A DNA stretch of 19,204 bases from Candidatus Omnitrophota bacterium (GTDB lineage Bacteria; Hinthialibacterota; Hinthialibacteria; OLB16): assembly GCA_020632575.1 (NCBI GenBank), contig JACKFH010000052.1:1-19204 (forward strand), written 5' to 3'. The notes under the pieces are model-generated. The model worked only from the letters and a program-made list of their open reading frames with translations, was not told the DNA's origin and made no database searches. This document shows, piece after piece, positions 1 to 7,944 of the stretch. Numbering within the stretch: the stretch's first letter is position 1; the number at the start of each line of letters is the position of its first letter. The position numbers and the translations under genes were made by a program.

Positions 1-965
1 TGGTCCAGTATTTCACCGGAACCCGCGGTTGGAGCGACTGTATCGGTGCTGGATCCCCACTGCCAAGCCCCTTCGAAATTCCAATCGAGATCGCCACAGG
101 CGCCATCGATCCGCGTGCCAAGCGTATAGATCTCCCGGTTGAGATCGTCGTTGTCACGGTAAAGGAGATAAAAGTCCTGGGTCCCCTGGGGTTTGTTCCT
201 CATCGTCGCGTAGGCGAACAGGAAATCGTCATCGTCGTTGCTGTTGTCCCAAGCATTCGAATCGACCACAACCACATTGGCGGCAACAAGATCGAGTGAG
301 AAATCGCCCTCCTGATAAAGGATCTTGGCGGCGTCGAAATTCCGGGCGGTGTTTCCCCAGTTAAATCCGCCGATCAAACGTTGATCCCCATAATTCAACT
401 GCATGCGGCCCGCCTGAATCGCCCAAGGCGATTCCCCCAGACGGAGTTTGAGATACGCCTCATGAAGGTCGGCTTTGTTCTCAAAGATATCGGTTCCGGA
501 CCGATCGAGAGCGTCGTGGTTGATGACATCGGAGCCGAACTCACGCGAATCCTGAAAAGTGACCCGCCCCGAAAGGTAGGGGTTCGGTTCGATATCCACC
601 GAGAGACGAAACCGCGTCAGGAGAAAGTTGTCGTCGTTGTCTGCCATTCCATCAATGGAGGGTCGGTCATAAATGAAATCGTAATTTTGGCGACTCTCGT
701 AGCGGGTCCGGGCGTGACCGGAGATGCGATACCACGAGGCGTCCTCGCCGGTTGTTTGTTGTTTTTGCGAATCCGATACGACTACCTTGGAAGCGACGAG
801 CCATTCATTGGAGTTGTCGATCGGGGCGGCGTTGAGTTGAAGGGATTCCGTTTGGGTGAGCTCTTCGGGCCATTCCGTCCATTCCTCCGACCCCCAACCT
901 CTCGGCGCCGGAACGAGGGACAGAATGAAAACCAACCCGTAAGCAATTAGAAAATTCCGTTTCAC
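1..965 (-). CDS. Alginate-export-family outer-membrane porin, 3' end cut off by the window
   Basis: The reading frame runs open from a GTG at 963-965 to the left edge (321 codons, no stop), so only the N-terminal part is present. An AGGAAGG ribosome site lies about 8 bases upstream of the GTG. Residues 1-25 form a Sec signal peptide: K2 R3, then a hydrophobic core, with likely cleavage near WGS at 24-26. A polar linker follows to about residue 77. From about 78 the protein shows alternating amphipathic strands typical of an outer-membrane barrel (WYRISGHARTRYE at 78-90). The segment around 185-203 (AGRMQLNYGDQRLIGGFNW) matches the conserved strand-turn seen in alginate-export (AlgE-like, Alginate_exp) porins. 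Family members let anionic polysaccharides or other solutes cross the outer membrane; many annotated members have unknown substrates. I assign the family with good confidence and the substrate with none. An overlapping plus-strand frame at 381-950 is a shadow. Confidence 0.8.
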   Translation of the reverse strand, partial: MKRNFLIAYGLVFILSLVPAPRGWGSEEWTEWPEELTQTESLQLNAAPIDNSNEWLVASKVVVSDSQKQQTTGEDASWYRISGHARTRYESRQNYDFIYDRPSIDGMADNDDNFLLTRFRLSVDIEPNPYLSGRVTFQDSREFGSDVINHDALDRSGTDIFENKADLHEAYLKLRLGESPWAIQAGRMQLNYGDQRLIGGFNWGNTARNFDAAKILYQEGDFSLDLVAANVVVVDSNAWDNSNDDDDFLFAYATMRNKPQGTQDFYLLYRDNDDLNREIYTLGTRIDGACGDLDWNFEGAWQWGSSTDTVAPTAGSGEILD

Positions 966-1087
966 GATCCATCCTTCCTAAGCGAGAAACGCGGGAGACT
1001 CTACTTGGCCGCCCTGAATGAATGAGAGGTTAGCATATTGGCGACCTGTTTTCTTGTTGGAACGTAAACCGGAATGAAATAAATGAA

Positions 1088-1122
1088 GCGGGGCGGAATC
1101 CCACCCTGGGAGACCGCCCCGC
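1088..1122 (-). terminator. Rho-independent terminator of the chemosensory operon
   Basis: A perfect 9-bp stem (GCGGGGCGG at 1088-1096 with CCGCCCCGC at 1114-1122) encloses a second perfect 5-bp stem (TCCCA 1099-1103 with TGGGA 1107-1111) and a 3-base loop. On the minus strand it starts 17 bases after the receptor stop codon and is followed by a T-rich stretch (TTCATTTATTTC). The T tract is interrupted, so termination strength is uncertain, but position and stability fit well. Confidence 0.75.
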
Positions 1123-1139
1123 GATTCAGCTGATCAACT

Positions 1140-2801
1140 TTAAACGTTGACTTCCGCCTTCATTCGACTCAGCAGATTGCCGAGTTCGTTGGCCAGATTC
1201 GCCAGATTATCGGCGGCGGAAAGGTTCTGGTTGGCGCCGGAAGCCGTCTCGTTCGCGGCGGTGGCGACACCGGTGATGTTTTGAGCGATCTCTTGCGCGC
1301 CCGTGGCGGACTCCGCCACGTTGCGGCTGATCTCGTTGGTGGTCGCGGCTTGTTCCTCGACCGCCGAGGCGATGGTGTTCGAGATGTCGTTGATCGTTCC
1401 GATGATATTGGTGATTTCACCGATCGCCTGAACGGCGTCATTGGTGGCCGATTGGATGGCTTCGATCTTGACCGTGATGTCATCGGTCGCGCCCGCGGTC
1501 TGCTTGGCCAACTCTTTGACCTCGTTGGCGACAACCGCGAAACCCTTGCCGGCTTCACCCGCGCGCGCCGCCTCGATGGTGGCGTTGAGGGCGAGAAGGT
1601 TGGTCTGCTGCGCGATCGAACTGATCACCTTGATGACATTCCCGATTTCCTCCGAGCGCTCGCCGAGGGAGTTGATGGTGTCGTTAGTGGTGTTGGCGAC
1701 AGTGACCGCCTCCTGCGAGACTCGCGCGGCTTCGGAAGCGTTGGTGGAGATCTCCTTGATGCTGGAGGTCATCTCCTCGGCGGCGGAGGCGACCGTGCTC
1801 ATGTTGGCGTTGACTTGCTCGGCGGCGGAGGAGACCACCGAGGACTGATTCGAGGTCTCTTCGGCGGCGGCGGCCATCGAGGTGCTGACCTCCTTGAGGG
1901 TCACTGCGGAGGTCTGAAGACGCTCCACAGCGTCGGTCAACTGGGACTCGACCTCTTTTTGTGTTGTGACGACCGACCAACAGACCTGGTATCCGGCAAT
2001 GTCTCCCTCGCTATTGAGGACAGCGTTTGCCTGGAGATCGAGCTTCTCATCGCCCAATTGGATGATGGTTCGGTGAGGCAGATTATTCGGGTTGGAGAGC
2101 AGTCGACGCTGTAAGGAAGGATCCCGGTGAAAGACGTCGATCGAGCTCCCCACCACATCGTCCGCCCGGCAAGGGAGAAGCGACTCGATCGTCTTCAGAG
2201 TTTTTAGCGATCTTTCATTCATGTACTTGATATTGAAATCCAAGTCGCAAAAGATGATGTTGTTCGGCAAACTCTCCACGATGGAGGACATCCAATCCCC
2301 AAATTCCTTCATTTCCACCTGCTTGGTTATGTCCGTCGCGTACTTGATGACCTTAAAAATATTTCCATCCGGATCGGTAATTGGGCTATAGGTGGCCTGG
2401 ATCCAGACCTCTTTGCCGCCCTTGCCAATCCTTTTGAATTGATCGGACTGAAACTCTCCCCTATTGAGGCTGGCCCAGAACTCCTGATAAGCGGGACTAT
2501 TGGCATAGTCCGGTTGAACGAACATGCGGTGATGTTTCCCCACGACCTCTTCCGAAGAATAGCCCAATGTCTTCAGGAAGTTGTCATTGGCTTGGATGAT
2601 GGTTCCATCCAAGTTGAACTCGATCACCGCCTGAGATTTGTTGATCGCCTTGACCTGGCCGGAATAATCCGCCAATAGGAGATCTTTCTCATTTTGAGAG
2701 TTCTTAGAGGACCTCGGTTTTGAGTTCACTGTTTTCGCCGCTCCCTTCGAACGATTCGCCGGCTTGGCCGCGCTATTTTTCACTGCAGTTCTTGTCGCCA
2801 T
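1140..2801 (-). CDS. Soluble methyl-accepting chemotaxis protein with two PAS domains
   Basis: This is a 553-residue cytoplasmic chemoreceptor with no membrane segment and no HAMP domain. Residues 1-40 are a disordered tail rich in Lys, Arg, Ala and Ser: ten basic residues and no acidic one before 38. PAS domain 1 spans about 57-160 (GTIIQANDNFLKTLGYSSEE) and is of the BdlA/Aer-like type. A second PAS-like domain spans about 172-283. The rest is the coiled-coil signalling hairpin, whose highly conserved tip lies near 384-430 (QQTNLLALNATIEAARAGEA) and binds CheA and CheW. Alanine- and glutamate-rich flanks (AAAEETSNQ, AAEEMTSS) look like methylation-region sequence. The start is supported by GAGGTGG just upstream of the ATG. 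The gene is the last of a cheA-cheW-mcp operon, 56 bases after cheW. PAS cofactor (heme, FAD or none) cannot be told from sequence. Confidence 0.93.
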   Translation of the reverse strand: MATRTAVKNSAAKPANRSKGAAKTVNSKPRSSKNSQNEKDLLLADYSGQVKAINKSQAVIEFNLDGTIIQANDNFLKTLGYSSEEVVGKHHRMFVQPDYANSPAYQEFWASLNRGEFQSDQFKRIGKGGKEVWIQATYSPITDPDGNIFKVIKYATDITKQVEMKEFGDWMSSIVESLPNNIIFCDLDFNIKYMNERSLKTLKTIESLLPCRADDVVGSSIDVFHRDPSLQRRLLSNPNNLPHRTIIQLGDEKLDLQANAVLNSEGDIAGYQVCWSVVTTQKEVESQLTDAVERLQTSAVTLKEVSTSMAAAAEETSNQSSVVSSAAEQVNANMSTVASAAEEMTSSIKEISTNASEAARVSQEAVTVANTTNDTINSLGERSEEIGNVIKVISSIAQQTNLLALNATIEAARAGEAGKGFAVVANEVKELAKQTAGATDDITVKIEAIQSATNDAVQAIGEITNIIGTINDISNTIASAVEEQAATTNEISRNVAESATGAQEIAQNITGVATAANETASGANQNLSAADNLANLANELGNLLSRMKAEVNV

Positions 2802-2857
2802 TTTCCCACCTCGTTGGTTGTGTCTTCCTTAAATCTTTGAACCCGCTTCTCGCGGAT

Positions 2858-3433
2858 TTAGTCCACTCTTCCGGTCAATCTGTCCACATCGAGGATGAGA
2901 AGTAGTTTCCCATCCAGTTTGCACACTCCCTCGACAAACCGTTTGTCGATCCCGGTCATCGAGGGCGGCGGCGGTTCGATTTTCTGCTCGGAGACCTCCA
3001 TGACATCCCCGATTTCGTCCACTTGGAGGGAATCGACTCCATCCGCGAAGTTCAAAATCAGATTCACATGATCTTGGTCGTCATCCAAATCGGGGAGACC
3101 GAGAACCCTGCGCAGATCGATCGCGGTGACAATTTGCCCTCGCAGGTTCACCAACCCTCGGATGATCCGATCCGACTTCGGAACGGGAGTCCGTTCCTGT
3201 GCAAGAATGATTTCCTGCACTCGTTCCACTCGAATTCCAAAGAACTCGCCATTGGCATAGAAAGTGGCGAGGTGGAGGTTGTTCTGGCTTCGACGGTCCG
3301 CGACCGACCCGCGGCGATCCTCGGTCTGGCGCCGCTCAAGTCCGCCGGGCCCGGTCCCGTCGGTTGACCTACGGTCGTCGGTCGACCGCCTCTCCTCGGC
3401 GGACCTCAAATTAGCCGCGCTGGTTTCCATCAT
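2858..3433 (-). CDS. cheW: CheW-type coupling protein with a charged N-terminal tail
   Basis: This 191-residue protein carries one CheW domain at about 52-190 (ATFYANGEFFGIRVERVQEI, then RGLVNLRGQIVTAIDLRRVLGL, ending LLLILDVDRL). CheW proteins bridge receptor hairpins to the P5 domain of CheA in the array. Residues 10-50 form an added tail with five RR pairs alternating with acidic residues (ERRSTDDRR, ERRQTEDRR, ADRR), low in complexity and probably disordered; ordinary CheW proteins lack it. The start codon overlaps the cheA stop (ATGA, 4-base overlap), so translation is probably coupled. The next codon is also ATG, so initiation may use either. A weak inverted repeat (TAAAT 2830-2834 with ATTTA 2856-2860) surrounds the stop codon; I give it no function. 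Confidence 0.93.
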   Translation of the reverse strand: MMETSAANLRSAEERRSTDDRRSTDGTGPGGLERRQTEDRRGSVADRRSQNNLHLATFYANGEFFGIRVERVQEIILAQERTPVPKSDRIIRGLVNLRGQIVTAIDLRRVLGLPDLDDDQDHVNLILNFADGVDSLQVDEIGDVMEVSEQKIEPPPPSMTGIDKRFVEGVCKLDGKLLLILDVDRLTGRVD

Positions 3434-6336
3434 GATTTCACCCTTTCCTTCAATGCCCGGTCGACCGTGTGGATCAGTTCTTCGCGATCGACCTTGATAA
3501 GATAGGAATCCACGCCCAGTTGACGGGCGCGTTCTCGGGTCGAGTCCTGATCCACGGTCGTGAGGACGACTGTTGGGATGTCCTTGTACACCTCTTGCTC
3601 GTTCAGGTTTTCGAGCAGTTCGAATCCATCCATCACCGGCATTTCCAAATCGGTCAGCACCAGGTCGACGGCGATTCGCTCCATCTTTTGCAGGGCCTCT
3701 TCCCCATGCGCCGCCTCAACCGCTTCGAATCCGGCAGAATGCAAGTAAGAGACGATCATGGTTCTGTAGAAGGGAGAATCGTCGACAACCAAGACGCGTC
3801 TCCCCGTTCCCTGAGGCGTGTTGGAGTTCTTCCGAACCAGGCTGGGGAGCGCCATCTCGATCAATTGGTAGACATCCAGGAATTCGGTGGTCTTTCCATT
3901 GACGATCGCGTTTCCGAGAACGCCGCCCTCGGAGACGGAGGCTTGGCTAAAGTCAGCCCGAACCTGTTGGATGTCGAGGATCTCGTTGACGATCAGTCCC
4001 ACGAATTTCTCCTCGAAGGAAAACACAATGACGGACAAGAGACCTTTCTGTTCCGGCATTTCGGAAACCGAAAGGAAGTGTTCGGGATGAACCAAGGGGA
4101 GGATGTCCCCGCGATACTGAACGACTTCGCGCCCCGAAACGACCTCCACCTTGGACCGGTCGAATTCCTCGAGACGGTTCACCAAGCCAAGAGGTATCGC
4201 GTATTGATCCTGGCTTCCGATGCTGAACAGAAGAATGTCCTGCTGATCGTCCTTGGCCAAGTTGTCGAGGGCGTTCGCCTCGGCGTTCCGGGCCTCTTCC
4301 AAATCGAGGTCGAATTCGATTCCAGCGGACTCGACGATGCCCTGAACGTCGAGAATCAGCGCCACGCTGCCATCGCCGAGGATGGAGGCGCCGGCGTAGG
4401 CCGCGAGGTGTTTCAAATGCTTGGAGAGCGGTTTGACCACAATCTCCTCGGTGTCGAAGACCTGGTCCACGACCAACCCGATCTGGCCCTTCCCGGAGGA
4501 GAGGACGACGATATAAAGGAAGTCGATTTCGCTATTGGGCCGTTTCGGCAGATCGAGGACATCGGCGAGACGGACGATGGGGAGCAGTTCGCCGCGAAGC
4601 CGGAACACCTCCACATTTCGAACCATCTCGATCCGCTTTTGGATTTCGTTCCCTTCCAGGCAAACCAATTCGGTCAAGTTGACTTGCGGAATCGCGAAGG
4701 TGTGACCCGCGTTGTCCACCATCAGGGCCGGAATGATGGCGAGAGTCAAGGGTATTTTGACGGTGATGGTGGTTCCCTTGCCCATTTCGGATTGGAGGTC
4801 GATCGACCCGCCGATTCCCTCGATGTTGTTGCGGACCACATCCATGCCCACCCCGCGACCGGAAACCGCGGTGACTTTTTCCGCGGTCGAGAACCCGGCC
4901 ATAAAGACCAGGTTGGCGGCGTCTCGATCGGACATGCTGTCCGCGTGCTGTTGGCTGATCAGGTCCTTCTTGATTGCTAGAGCCTTCACTTTTGGAATGT
5001 TAATGCCGGCTCCGTCATCGCGGATGACGATGTTGACCTGTCCACCTTCATGGAAGGCCCGAATTTCCATCGATCCGACCGGATTCTTTCCCGCTTCGAT
5101 TCGTTTTTCCGGGGTTTCGATGCCATGGTCCATCGAGTTTCGGATGATATGGACCATCGGGTCCTTGATCGCTTCGATCAGCGTCCGGTCGAGTTCGGTC
5201 TCTTTCCCTTCAATCCGCAGATCCACTTGTTTTCCGAAGTCGGTCGCGAGATCCCGAATCATCCGCGGGTACCGATTGAAAACATTGGCGATCGGCTGCA
5301 TGCGGGTCTTCATGATCCCTTCCTGCAGTTCGGTGGTCACCAAATTCAGACGGTGAGTGGCGGAGGTGAACAGGTTGTTGTCGAAGGTGTTGGCGAATTG
5401 GGCGATCTGGTTTCGCGACAGCACCAATTCACCGACCAGGTTCATCAATTTGTCGATTAGATCGATATCCACCCGGATCGAGCTCTCCACTCGCTCCGTC
5501 AGCACTTTGCTCTTTGCGCTGGCGGATTGCGCCGGCGATTCCGAATGCTCGGCACGCGCCGACTCGACTTCGCCGCTCTCTTCCGGCTCCGAAGGCTCGT
5601 CGGCTTGGCCTTCCGCGAGTTGTTCCAATTCCACGCTCACCACCGAGGAAAGCATCGCTTTGGTTTCGATCTCGGCCGCGGTCATCTCCGATTTAAGGAA
5701 GACCACCAAGGACTCGTTGGTCGCCAACTCTTCGTCCTTGCGAACATCCGGGATCGCCTCAATTACGGTTCCAAGTTCCGCCAAGCGTTCGACCACCACG
5801 AGACCGCGAATGGTGGGCATCTTTTCGTTTTCGTCGATTCGGATGGTGACCTGCCAATTCGCTTCGCCAACATCCGCTGGAGTTTTGGTTTCGGCGGGCG
5901 GCGACGATTGGACAGTCGCGGGCGGCGGGGCTTTCGCCGCGGAGCCATCCGACGACGCGGCGATTTGTCGCAACTCTTCAATGAGTTGGCTGTAATCGCC
6001 ATCTCCTTCTCCCGAGGTCTCCTCCACCTGGTACAGGATCTCCTTCAGCGCATCTGCCGCCTCAAGAAGTTTGGTGATCGTCGGAGGATCGACTTTTCTC
6101 GAACCCTCTCGAACTTGGGAAAGGATGTCCTCCGAATAGTGAGAGATTTTTTCGAGTTTTCCGAACCCAAGGAGACCCGAACAGCCTTTCATCGTGTGAA
6201 TTACCCGGAATATGCGGGTGATGATCTCGGGATCCTCGGAGTTTTTCTCCAATTCCACGAAATCGTTGTCCATTTTCTCGATATTGTCCCAGGACTCGTT
6301 CAGAAATTCTTTTAGTAGTTCCGCATCGAACTCCAC
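3430..6336 (-). CDS. cheA: Hybrid chemotaxis histidine kinase CheA with two CheW-like domains and a C-terminal receiver
   Basis: This 968-residue kinase starts at a GTG (6334-6336) preceded by GAGGAGA. Domains in order: Hpt with phosphorylated His47 (RVIHTMKGCSGLLGFGKLEK); a Pro/Ala linker; a P2-like alpha/beta module at about 160-240; an acidic linker; the P3 dimerisation helices at about 285-345 (LIDKLMNLVGELVLSRNQIA); the ATPase at 370-535 with N box HIIRNSMDHG (396-405), G1 DDGAGI (440-445) and G2 GRGVGMDVV (493-501); a CheW-like P5 at about 535-672; a second CheW-like domain at about 698-832; and a CheY-like receiver at 846-965. The receiver has D852/D853, phospho-acceptor D896, T926 and K948, so all key residues are intact. 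The kinase should phosphorylate its own receiver, as FrzE does, and perhaps an outside partner. First gene of the operon; its stop overlaps the cheW start. Confidence 0.95.
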   Translation of the reverse strand: MEFDAELLKEFLNESWDNIEKMDNDFVELEKNSEDPEIITRIFRVIHTMKGCSGLLGFGKLEKISHYSEDILSQVREGSRKVDPPTITKLLEAADALKEILYQVEETSGEGDGDYSQLIEELRQIAASSDGSAAKAPPPATVQSSPPAETKTPADVGEANWQVTIRIDENEKMPTIRGLVVVERLAELGTVIEAIPDVRKDEELATNESLVVFLKSEMTAAEIETKAMLSSVVSVELEQLAEGQADEPSEPEESGEVESARAEHSESPAQSASAKSKVLTERVESSIRVDIDLIDKLMNLVGELVLSRNQIAQFANTFDNNLFTSATHRLNLVTTELQEGIMKTRMQPIANVFNRYPRMIRDLATDFGKQVDLRIEGKETELDRTLIEAIKDPMVHIIRNSMDHGIETPEKRIEAGKNPVGSMEIRAFHEGGQVNIVIRDDGAGINIPKVKALAIKKDLISQQHADSMSDRDAANLVFMAGFSTAEKVTAVSGRGVGMDVVRNNIEGIGGSIDLQSEMGKGTTITVKIPLTLAIIPALMVDNAGHTFAIPQVNLTELVCLEGNEIQKRIEMVRNVEVFRLRGELLPIVRLADVLDLPKRPNSEIDFLYIVVLSSGKGQIGLVVDQVFDTEEIVVKPLSKHLKHLAAYAGASILGDGSVALILDVQGIVESAGIEFDLDLEEARNAEANALDNLAKDDQQDILLFSIGSQDQYAIPLGLVNRLEEFDRSKVEVVSGREVVQYRGDILPLVHPEHFLSVSEMPEQKGLLSVIVFSFEEKFVGLIVNEILDIQQVRADFSQASVSEGGVLGNAIVNGKTTEFLDVYQLIEMALPSLVRKNSNTPQGTGRRVLVVDDSPFYRTMIVSYLHSAGFEAVEAAHGEEALQKMERIAVDLVLTDLEMPVMDGFELLENLNEQEVYKDIPTVVLTTVDQDSTRERARQLGVDSYLIKVDREELIHTVDRALKERVKS

Positions 6337-6436
6337 CTGACACTCTCCTCGGTCGCCGTTAATCCACTCGCTCGTTTAGGGAGGGGCCCCGATCTCAATA
6401 AAGACGGGATTTCGGTCTTGTTATCATTCACAATGT

Positions 6437-6465
6437 AAAATACAATAATCAAGAAAATCAGTCAA
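6437..6465 (-). promoter_or_regulatory. Sigma70-like promoter of the cheA-cheW-mcp operon
   Basis: Read on the minus strand, a -35 box TTGACT (6460-6465) is separated by exactly 17 bases from a -10 box TATTTT (6437-6442). It sits in an AT-rich stretch that contrasts with the flanking genes. It predicts a start near 6430 and a leader of about 95 bases before the cheA GTG. The -35 box is strong (5 of 6), the -10 box moderate (4 of 6). Confidence 0.55.
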
Positions 6466-6493
6466 GTATATTTTATCACATGCGGCAAATGGC

Positions 6494-6522
6494 CTGACAC
6501 AGGGTCCTAAATTAAATAGAAT
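6494..6522 (+). promoter_or_regulatory. Sigma70-like promoter of the 6541-11797 operon
   Basis: A -35 box CTGACA (6494-6499) and a -10 box TAGAAT (6517-6522) are separated by exactly 17 bases; each matches the consensus at 5 of 6 positions. The predicted start near 6529 leaves a short leader of about 12 bases containing a GAGGT ribosome site before the ATG at 6541. Its -35 box lies 28 bases from that of the divergent cheA promoter, so a regulator bound between them could affect both. Confidence 0.6.
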
Positions 6523-6540
6523 CAGCCCCTGAGGTCACTT

Positions 6541-7917
6541 ATGACATGGAAATATTCTCTGGCCCTTTTTTTATTTTTCGTGGGTTTGTACCTCCTGACT
6601 TCCCCGGGGCACCTTTACACGATCGATTCGGAAGTGAGTTATGAGACCACTCAGTCCTTGGTGACCCGAGGGAATCTCGACGTTTCCGGGAACCGGATCA
6701 CGGTCAAAGACGCCGAGGGGCATAGCACCGGCCGCTATGGTCTCCTTCAGATGGTCTTGTGCATTCCCCTCTATTTGGGCGGGCAGGCGATGGACGCCAT
6801 GTTTCCGAATCCGGATTTCCTGTATGAAAACTGGAGAATCACGCTGGTCGCCACCTTCAATCAGTTCGTGGCGGCGGTGGGATTGGTCCTCTTCTATCTG
6901 ATTCTCCGTGAACTCGGGGGAAAGCACCCGGCCTGTTTGGCCGCGACCCTTTCGTTGGGGTTCGCCACTCCCTGGTGGACTTACTCGCGTGACCTGTTTC
7001 GCCAGCCGATCGCCGGAGTCCTCTTCCTCTGGGCCATCTGGGGCGTCCTTCGTTATGGGAATTCCCGTCGGAAATCGGGCCTGCTCGAGGCGGCCATCGC
7101 GACCGGACTCTCGATCACCAATCGAATCACCGTGGTGGTGGCCTGGCCCGGATTATTCCTGTTGCTGGTTTCCAGGGTGTGGGGGGAGAACCGGAAGAAG
7201 ATCCTTCAATTGATCTCCATCACGACCATTCTGGTCACGGTCGGAATCCTCCTGCAAATCGCGACCAATTACTGGCGTTTCGGTCACTGGTGGGGTTGGG
7301 CCTACACCGAGCGGATCTTCAGTCTTTCCTTCATCCCAAGGAACGTCCCCGACCTTCTCCTCAGCCCCGCGAGGGGATTATTCCTCTTTTGCCCGGCCCT
7401 CATCTTTGTCTTTCATGGAGCGATGGCCACCTGGAGGAAGGACCGGGGATTGGCCGCGGCAATCGCGCTCATGTTCGCGGCCAAGATGGCGCTCTTTGGG
7501 ACTTACTACGATTACACGGGAGGCATGAACCCCGGACCGCGATATCTGATTCCGATCATGCCGGTGCTCTACCTCTATGTCGGCGTCCTCGCCATTACGG
7601 AATGGAAACAGAAATCATTCCGGTATCCCTTCTATTTTTTTTCCGGGATCGGGTTCATCGCCAACGGCTTCAATTCGATCACTCCTTACCACTTATCGAT
7701 GACCTTTTGGGATCAAGTCTCACGATATTTCGGTATCGAGAAGTATGAGGGGAGAAGGCCCTGGGACACGAAACAGGAGTTTTACGATGTGCTCATCGGC
7801 CGCTGGATCCTAGACGGGCATTATGCGGTTCTCGTCATTTATGTCACAATCATAGGCGCCCTTATCGCCGTCTCTCTCTATTGGCTCCTGCCAACGCTTC
7901 GATCGAGAGAAGAATAG
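6541..7917 (+). CDS. Polytopic membrane protein of GT-C glycosyltransferase type
   Basis: A 458-residue integral membrane protein with about ten predicted hydrophobic segments, starting at an ATG with GAGGT upstream. After the first membrane helix (5-20) the first outer loop carries D29 and E31 (YTIDSEVSYETTQSL), the acidic pair and position expected for GT-C enzymes that use lipid-phosphate-linked sugars. Further family-like segments are SPARGLFLFCPALIF (about 275-289) and GGMNPGPRYLIPIMPVLY (about 327-344), which recur in bacterial membrane proteins annotated as family-39-type mannosyltransferases. The role would be sugar transfer at the outer face of the inner membrane, but the acceptor and donor are unknown and the GT-C assignment rests on topology and these motifs only. 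First gene of a four-gene run, 27 bases before the permease. Confidence 0.7.
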   Translation: MTWKYSLALFLFFVGLYLLTSPGHLYTIDSEVSYETTQSLVTRGNLDVSGNRITVKDAEGHSTGRYGLLQMVLCIPLYLGGQAMDAMFPNPDFLYENWRITLVATFNQFVAAVGLVLFYLILRELGGKHPACLAATLSLGFATPWWTYSRDLFRQPIAGVLFLWAIWGVLRYGNSRRKSGLLEAAIATGLSITNRITVVVAWPGLFLLLVSRVWGENRKKILQLISITTILVTVGILLQIATNYWRFGHWWGWAYTERIFSLSFIPRNVPDLLLSPARGLFLFCPALIFVFHGAMATWRKDRGLAAAIALMFAAKMALFGTYYDYTGGMNPGPRYLIPIMPVLYLYVGVLAITEWKQKSFRYPFYFFSGIGFIANGFNSITPYHLSMTFWDQVSRYFGIEKYEGRRPWDTKQEFYDVLIGRWILDGHYAVLVIYVTIIGALIAVSLYWLLPTLRSREE

Positions 7918-7944
7918 ATTCGGCCCAATCGGGAGGTGTTCGCA

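Noticed and set aside
381..950. A 189-codon plus-strand frame
   Set aside because: It is antisense to the porin frame, which has a signal peptide, a ribosome site and family motifs.
2830..2860. Inverted repeat around the cheW stop as a terminator or attenuator
   Set aside because: The arms are only 5 and 4 base pairs with bulges, and the receptor gene follows at once in the same operon.
3469..4980. A 503-codon plus-strand frame opposite cheA
   Set aside because: It lies wholly antisense to the conserved CheA kinase and has no domain. Long open antisense frames are expected opposite high-G+C coding sequence.
7936..7944. GTG start for the APC permease
   Set aside because: The GTG overlaps the GGGAGG ribosome site that is correctly spaced for the ATG at 7945.
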